Positions 28,401 to 37,200 of a DNA stretch of 64,000 bases are shown one piece after another. This DNA is from Gonocerus acuteangulatus. Lineage: Eukaryota > Arthropoda > Insecta > Hemiptera > Coreidae. The position numbers and the translations under genes are program-made. Within the stretch, counting starts at the first letter, position 1. Each line of letters starts with the position of its first letter. The notes beneath the pieces are model-generated. The model saw only the letters and a list, made by a program, of their open reading frames with translations, made no database searches and was not told the origin of the DNA. Where the stretch lies: positions 126,316,808-126,380,807 of the forward strand of contig OX328132.1 in assembly GCA_946811695.1 (NCBI GenBank), given 5' to 3'.

Positions 28401-30488
28401 CTTTACGATTTAAAAATATTAGATTATATTATAATCACAATTTTTTTTTACACTTTTCTAGTTGTATTTTTATAATTCATTCATTTTTATCAATGTTTAC
28501 CAGTGTATATTTTCTTTAATTATGTAAAGATTTAAGTGTAATTGGTGCCATTGGCCATAGCAGTCGACGCACCATAATAATAAAAAAAAAAAAAAAATTA
28601 AGTGTAATGTATCACAAAATATTGGGCATGCTTAAAATAAATGGTTCTGCCATAGGGTCAATATGGTTGAGTAATATAAAAATAAAAAAAAATGTTATTC
28701 CAAAGATCCAGACGTTTTTCAGAAATTGAAAGAATCATTGGCATAAGTGTATAATATTTAATGGAGCCTACTTTGAAGGGGGTAATATTAATTTAGACGA
28801 ATATATAAAGTAATTTACATAAAATGGAACTTCCCAATACTTTTTGGACACACATCGTACATGCTTGCATCTGAATAGAAATAAAATATTCCTGTGTAGA
28901 TGAAATATTATGACTGAATAACATTAAATTTTGTTATAGATGACAAGTCGAAATGAGTACAGAAACAAATGAACTTCAGAAAATAGTATATTACAATGAT
29001 TACCTGCTATTATCGCTGAATTTTATGACATTATTTTGATTAGATGTCATTTGTGTTTCCATTATCATATCAATTAAAGATAATGGTTGCTCACTGCCAT
29101 CCAAGACCATTATACCCTATGGCAATAAAAATTTAAATAAATAAATACTCTAAGGTATTCGTCTCAATTTATTCTACCAGAAGGATACCATTAAAATTAC
29201 ATACACTCATGTTAAAATGGTCAACTACCCTCAGTTCTGCATTGCTTCTTCAAAGATACTAACAATAACACTGATTTTTAAAGCTTGATTAAACGTAGCT
29301 TGGGAAAAGAACGTTAAAATTGACTGAAGCAAATAAAAATAAAGAAATTAAAACAAATATTTTGTTCAATCACTTGATCAAGATATTTCAAATGAATTTT
29401 CATTCTTTTTAAAGTATAGAAAAACATGTTGCAAAGTAGGAAAAAAATAAATAAATAAATAAAACTTTAGTTAGTAAAACTTTTATATTTCAGTTCTGCC
29501 ATTTTCTGATTCTTCCAAAAAATGACAAGCATATTTCCTCTATTACATAATTTAATTTTTTTATTCTGTAATAAAATGTTGTTAAAGTAAACGAAACATT
29601 TCTATTTTATTGTCTGCTCAGCTATTTTTTTTTTATTATCTGAATCATAAAAACATATGTAGAGTGATAAATTCTCCTTTTAAATAAGTGTGACAATTTT
29701 CTTGTACATATATATTAACAAATATAAGAAAATAACTGCTACTATATTCTTATATTTAAATTTATTATTGATTTTAAAAAATAGTTTATATTTTGATTGG
29801 GTAGACCCAAAAAATGTATTATATGTCCTTATGTAAAATTATTATAAAAGAATTACTAGTATAAGGATATATCATTAGTTTTTAAAGTTTAAATAAGCAT
29901 GTTCAAAGTCTAAACAACTTAAAAAGAGACATCGTTTTCTTATATACTGGGATTAAATTAGAGCCAATTGCTGCCAATATTATTGCATGAATACAAGGAA
30001 AAAATATGTAACAATGGTATATCATAATGGTGTTTTGCCAAGTCCTAAATTTCTCAACCCTTTCCTTACTATAGACTGCTATAGGATTCGAGGTGCCTCA
30101 TGCCACTGGAATGGTGGACTTGACTAGCAGTCGAGAGGCGCCGGCCCCTGGTACAGTCAACTTCTATAGCAGTCCGACCCTCCTCTCTCGTTTACCGGCT
30201 CCCTACGGCTGAATTTTCCAGGAGTTTGACCTTGGGGCTATTAAGCAAGGACTGAGGGAAGCTTTAGCTATTTCTTTCACCACTAGCTGTTTCAGGGGAA
30301 TTAACTCTTTGTGACGAGAGAGCTGTCGGACTCTACGGGTGTCCCTATAGCTTTGACAAATATCCCTTCCACGAGGTCGAACTCGCCTACAGTTAGGCAA
30401 GTTCCTGGTGTCCTACTATAATGAATCATTAAATTAGAGGTCTAGGCCTATCTCTTCGTAAAAATATCGTGTATAAATATATTATGTA

Positions 30489-30538
<50 letters not shown>

Positions 30539-33500
30539 TGTCTGATTATTTTATTCTCACAAGAAAATGATTTATTAAGCCTACCTATGTTTTACAAAAT
30601 ACAGAATTTTGGAATACAGTTTTTAGAATTCTTTTGAATGCGTATTGATTGTGTCTATGTATGTATGTGTGTTTCGTGTTTGTTGGCTGTGTCTTTTGTA
30701 GTACGTAGTAAGGTCCATAAGTTTCCGGCCTGGGATAGAAGGAAAGGTGAAAGAAAAAAACTGGTTTTACTGTTTTTCAATATATTCTCCTCTAAGTTCA
30801 ACACACTTAATACAACGCTTTGGCCACATTTCTATACCATGAAAAAAATAATTTTCTTCTTTGTTAAAAAAATGTTCTTCCACTGTTGCTTGGAGCTCTT
30901 CTTCGGTGTTAAATCGCCTTCCACGAAGGCTGTAGGGTGGATGAGAGATTTCTTGGAATCCACAGTCCTTCACAGCGGCCTTGGAAATCAATACTGTGTG
31001 GACAGAGGCATTGTCGTGAAGGAGGCGGACACCTCTGCTTAACTTCCCTCCCTCTTCTCTTTAATGGCGTCTCGTAACCGGTGAAGTAGGGCTGCATAAT
31101 ACTCACCATTCATTGTGGTATTCCTTTCTTTAAAATCTATCAGTAGTATTCCTTTACAGTCCCAAAAAATTGTGGCCATTACCTTTTTTGTTGACTGCGT
31201 GACTTTTGCCTTTAAAGGAGGCGCTTCTCCTGGTCTTCTCCATTTTGCCCATTCTTTCACTGTGGAATACGAGGGGGAGGACTGTCTGTAAACACAATCC
31301 AAGCGCTCTTTAATTAGCGCAGGAGTAAAACCCTCTTTACAAACGAATTTAATTACCGCACGGTACTCGAGTTTGAACATTGTAAAAATAGGGAGTTTCC
31401 TTCAAGGCTGGACACTGACTGACAAGACTGAGGAAGTGCGGGCGATGGTATGGAGTGAGCAGGCATGGACCTGCATAGGCGTGCAGGTCCCGGCACGTTT
31501 GAAGGAGGGGAAGCAGGACAGGCCGGAAACTTATGGACCTTACCTCGTAGATGAACTCATCCGTAAGTGTTTTTCTGTATATGGTTGCTACCTTGTACCT
31601 GTGCTCTGTCATCAGTACAGTTAAAGTCCTCACTGTTGATGACGTGGGAGGAAATATTAAGAGGATGTCAATGAATAACAGGATCAAATCCCAATAAGGT
31701 TATTAATGAGACTTTTTCAATAGATAGTCCAGAATTTTCATCTTATTAGGCTTGTAGATGATAAAAGTCAGAGGAATTAAAGTATGATTCACTTCTACTT
31801 TCAGTATACTGAAATATAAAATTACCTTAAAAAACCAATGTCTACTATGTTCACTATTTGACTGAGCTAAATCAAAACACTCAACACTTGTAGGATTCCT
31901 TTCTAATTTTTCCCTAAATAATTGACAGTAATAATCTAAATCCCAGTCATCAAAGGCCAGCCCTGAAATTATGGAAAAAAACTATTAAGTAACAGCATGT
32001 ATATAAAATAAATTATACTACATTATAGAAAACAACATTGTATGTGAGATCAATTTTTAAAATATCTTATTCACAGGAATTACGTCATCAGCATAGAATT
32101 ATCTTAAATTGTTTCCACAGTACTCCTATCTCAAGTGCTATAATGCACAGCAGAATAATTCTTAATATATTTATCCCTACAAAAAATAATGGGAAAGAAA
32201 ATCATGCTATTTTTTAAAAAAACAAAAAAAGAAAAGAAAAGAGCATAATTAAAGCATATGGAATACTTCGATTTTTTTTTTTTTTTTTTTTACGCCGCAT
32301 CGACACCTAGGCCATTAGCGCCGACATCCAGAGTGCAGCGAGGAATTTTCCCAATGAGCCGTGAGATGTGAAAATTCCTGCCGCCGGTAGGAATGGAACC
32401 CACTATCTCCCACATATGAATCTAAGGCGTTAGCCAGTAGACCACGGGGAGACCCCGATAATTTGTGTTATCTTTTAATAATAATGATAGCACGTGTGTC
32501 AAACACATAATTCAAAGAGACAATTATTTCAAAAATCTAAGAAAATCCCTAAAAGAAGAATTTAATATCATTATAAATAGAGACCCAAAATCTCAACTAT
32601 TTTTCCCCGTGTTGGCAGAAGTTCAATAAGTAAAAGTAAAAATTAATGCAAAAATCAATTTATTAAAATGGCTCAACAGGTTTCGCATCCTTAGATGCCT
32701 TCGAGTCTAGCTACATGGCCCATGTCATGGAAGGTTTGCCGAGATTCCATTAGGCTGCACTTTTTTTTAAATTCTGAGAGATATCGAAGGATGAGAAAAT
32801 GTAGAATCATTTTAACTTATTCGATACTGATAGCCGCTTTCATAACAATGGGCCGGCATGCTATAAGGGCTGAAAGCCACCGCTGTGACAACTTTTTGCG
32901 ATATCTAGCGATAAGTTTTGTAAGCTCTATTCACTTTTGTATCCACTAGACTTCATAAAAATACAGTTTGAGCCTATTGGATGAGGGTTTGCCTCTAACA
33001 GGCCCCTTCACATAGTTTGGGTCCCTCTGGAAGGGCTTGGTTTGTGTTTTACCAGTTGGTGTATACAGAGATTATGATCCGTAGATATTCACAATCCAAG
33101 AATAGTATATAGTAGGAATAGTTGGGATTCGGCTAGGAAAACATCAATACAATTTTTGTAAAAATCTATATTAAGGACGTTTTGGCTACTCTTTGGTAGC
33201 CTTTGTCAGCTAAAAGACAAACCCAAATGCAGAATTAATAAACAGAATAATTAAACCAATAAAGATAATAATAAGGTTATAAGGGACATTTTGTTGTAAA
33301 CACCAATAAGAAACAGAACATTATAAACATTTTAAAATGAAATAAATTCAAATGAACAGACAACAATGATATTTTTAATCTTTAATAATAATTAAGGTAC
33401 TATATACCAATGAATGCTGGGGGGGGGGGAGAGAAAGACCAAAGTTAGCAGTTAAGTGACCATGGTGAAAATATAGAAAGAAGCTGGATTCTTCCAGGGT

Positions 33501-34214
33501 ATATGTAACTAGGCACTAAGAAAGGGTGAAGGAGGTAGGGAAAGATCAAAGAGGTTTATGAACGGGAAAGGATAAAACATGTTAATGGAAGGACACCCAG
33601 ACAGAAAAGGGGACATGGGAAAACACTAAGAAGAGGGTCCGGAGAGTCTGTGGAAAATATTGGAGTCAATAAGAGAAATGCCTTGTTCATCGTCATTCTA
33701 ATTTATATTGTCGGTATTTAAATTTATGTGTAAGCATTCAGAGATATAATGGTTTTTTTTGTTTCGTTCTGTAGAAAGAATTTTTGTGTCATCGAAGTTA
33801 AATGTGTGATTTTGATTATTGGCGTGCTTTGCAAGGGCAGATCTGTCAATTTTGTTATTAATGATGGTTAAGGCAGGCGTGAATATTATTCTTGGTTTCT
33901 CCTACGTATTCAGCATTACAGGGGGTTTTACATGGGATTTTAAGAATTGAAGTAGGGTTGCATCGTTGGGATTTGACTTGTTTTCAAGAGCCTTTATGAG
34001 GTTGGGGTAATTGGTTGCGAGTCAATATGTTGGTGGCCCTATTTAGATATCTATCATGAAAGGATACATGGATAAGAACAGGACTTGATGAAGAAGATTT
34101 CGAGCTAAATTAATTTTGAGGATGTGAAGAGTGAAAATTATGTAACAGTTGCGAGTATGAGGGTTTGGTGTACCAGTCTGTGTACTGTCTGTCTGTCAAA
34201 TTAGTAAAATGTAA

Positions 34215-34249
<35 letters not shown>

Positions 34250-37200
34250 ACATATTTCTTCATAGGTTTAATTATTCTGTTTATTAATTCTGCATTCTTT
34301 TAGCTGAAAAAGGCTACCAAAGAGTAGCCGAGTCGTCCTTAATACAGATTTTTACAAAAACTGTATTGATGTTTTCCTAGCCGAATCCAAAATATTCCCT
34401 GACTGCTTATCACCTTGACGGCTAACTATGTACACCTCATAATGAATACATTTGTATTCAAAATAAAAAAAATACTGTTCAGGTTATCTACGCTTCATAC
34501 CAATGTTCGTTTTATTGACACCAATGATAACAAATTTGGAAACTGGAAAAGAATCATTAGAGACTTAATTAATAGCAAATTTAGTGCCCACAACATGCCA
34601 GGTGTCCATCATGGACTTTTACAGGTGCCCTCAACACGCCTGTTGTCTCAAAGTCAAACAAACATGTTTTTACTATATACATTCTTTAAAATGGTTACAC
34701 AGCTTGCTAATAGAACAGGTATTAAGAAAAACTCTTCTATTGTTTTCAATTCAACTAAAAGATATGAGCATGCTACTCAATATGCTTACAATTGCCACAT
34801 CTGCATTTTTATTTTGGAAAACTGTTTGAGATAATAAAATGAAACTTGAAGTTCTTGCACTTGATAAGGGTTAGTAATTTTAAAAAGTGATCAATATATT
34901 TGAGACTCACAAAAATTATGAATATTCACAGACCTAATTTAGAGTTGACTTCTTCTAAAGCTTTTCTCCCTTTAGTCATGACATCAACAATAAACCAGTC
35001 CTCAGGGATGATGCCATGATCAAAGCTTTTGAGAGGTTCAGGATACTGACATTCTGTCATGGTGTCATAAAGTGGGTGTAGCAGCTGTGAAATAAAAATT
35101 ACGTCAACTCAATTTTATGAGTTCAATGATATATTATAAAAACAAGGTGTTGTAATATATGGCAAGTGCGTAATTACTTGGTAAATTCTTCTAAAACGTT
35201 ATATAGAGCTGCCACCAGTCACATTCCCCAGGAAAACCATTGATTTATTTATTGAACTTTAAAAAGCATTAAAGTTGTGAGAGGATAAGGTAGGTTACAA
35301 TCTTCAACTGTGTAGTTGGTCAGAGTGACAAGTTTGACATTTATCGATTATTTTTTATTATTGCCTAATTTTCAATTTTTCTAGATCTATTTTGTTGTAA
35401 ATAGTAATTTTTTTAAGTTATTGATTCAAAATATTACACATGTACAAACAACCTTGAACATTCTTAAGGTTACAAGCACTGCTGATTACCATGCACTAAG
35501 CATATTTAAGTTTATCTTAAAAATATGTACCTCAAACCTTCACAAATGACAATGGACAATATATCATCGTCATCATCAAACTTACAATGAGGCCACCATT
35601 CGAAAACAACTCAGCAGTAAAAAACTTTACTACTAAACTCTTTTTGTGAGTTGCTCCTGGAGATTGTAGAAGTCATAACACATAAGAAGAAGAAGAGGAG
35701 TGTAACTTTGGGGTCTGAAATTCACAAAGCTTCTCGGTGAGAAACAGAAGAATGAAGAAATGGAGAAATTGAAGGATAAAAATTGCTTAGAAGTTGAACT
35801 CAATTAAAAGAAAAAAAAAAAAAAAAGTAAAAGAAGGCAAGTTAAAGATTCATAAGAGCGTGAATAATTGTTTTCACAAGAGGTTTGAGAAAGAAGGAAA
35901 TTCTTAAAGCAAACTACACACGGTCAGATAGGCCTGTTCAGGGGCTGGAATATATACATGTTCAGGCGACTGGCTTTCCGGTGGACTGCTCAGGCCAAAC
36001 TGACAGGTCTGCCTGACTGTGTGAAGCCTGCTTAAAAAATGTAATGCTATATTGCTTCTCGGTGAAGTGATGACAATTTTTAAATGGTGATTGTGCATTC
36101 ACATATCAGAGTGGGTGTTTAGCATCTATTGGGAGTCAAATTAAATACCTTGAAGCTTTCTCCAAAAGAAGACACTGTTTTTGAAAAGTGTAAGTTGGAT
36201 GCTAGACACTTATCTTTTCATTAAAAAAAATCTTTTTTGGGGGGGGGGGATTTGGATGCATTGACTGATATGGTCAATAGCAATAGATAAATTTAATTAT
36301 TATTAACAAAAAGATACTCCCTGATAGGCTGAAAACACAAATAAGAAAATAGTTCTACAATTTAATCCAGTCAAATTAAGAAGGTATTTTTAGGAGACTT
36401 ACTTGTTCAACCAATAAACTACTTGCACTGTCAATCTGGTATTGAATTAAATATCTGACAGATTTCTCCAACCTTTGAACACAGGATAAACCAACAGCAC
36501 GACATATTGAAACAGCATTTGTTGAAAAAGGACTTGAAAAATTTAATCTGAAAATTATTAGACAAACTATTAACATGATCCAAGTAGTGAAAAAGACAAA
36601 TGAGAACAGTTTATATCAAATAAATCAAAATTTATTTCATACAATTATATGTTCCTAAGGCAATAATTTAAAATGTCTTAAAACATACAATAGCCTTCCA
36701 TATTTATTCTTCTTGTCATAAAATTTCATTGCAATATTCAGACAGCTTTCATTTTTCTTAGAAGAAACCTAGCTGTTTAGTAAACAATAAAAATGAAGCT
36801 TTCCTGTGTTAACTTAAATTTTCTTGAGTACATTTATCAACTGTTATTTCATTAAATTATTGTAATCAGTTTTGACATATTTGTAATTACCTATTGTAAA
36901 GTATAACAATAGGTATTATACCGACAAAAAAACAATAATATTTAACAAACATTGTTTAAGTTTTGATTGTCTCATCATTTTTTTCACCAACACTCCGCTA
37001 GTCATACTGCTAGCTTCCGCAGGGTTATGTCTGAGAACGTAATCCCGAGGAAGCTAACAGCATGACTAGCAAAACGGTAGTGAAGAAAATGATGAAATGG
37101 TCAAAACTCGACAACCATAATGTTTTTGATGACTTTGATCGTGGAAGTCTACGTGTTATAATAATATACAAGACCTTTTAACCCCCTCTGGCTAATATTT

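Larger units (their letters stand above)
33125..34389. mobile_element. Penelope-like element with inverted terminal arms
   Basis: About 130-bp arms (33125-33256 and 34265-34389) are inverted copies, each starting with gattcggctaggaaaacatc and holding a hammerhead-like motif. The interior carries a decayed GIY-YIG endonuclease but no recognisable reverse transcriptase, so it is an internally reduced copy in PFAS intron 3. Terminal hammerhead motifs are an established property of Penelope-like elements. Confidence 0.75.
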
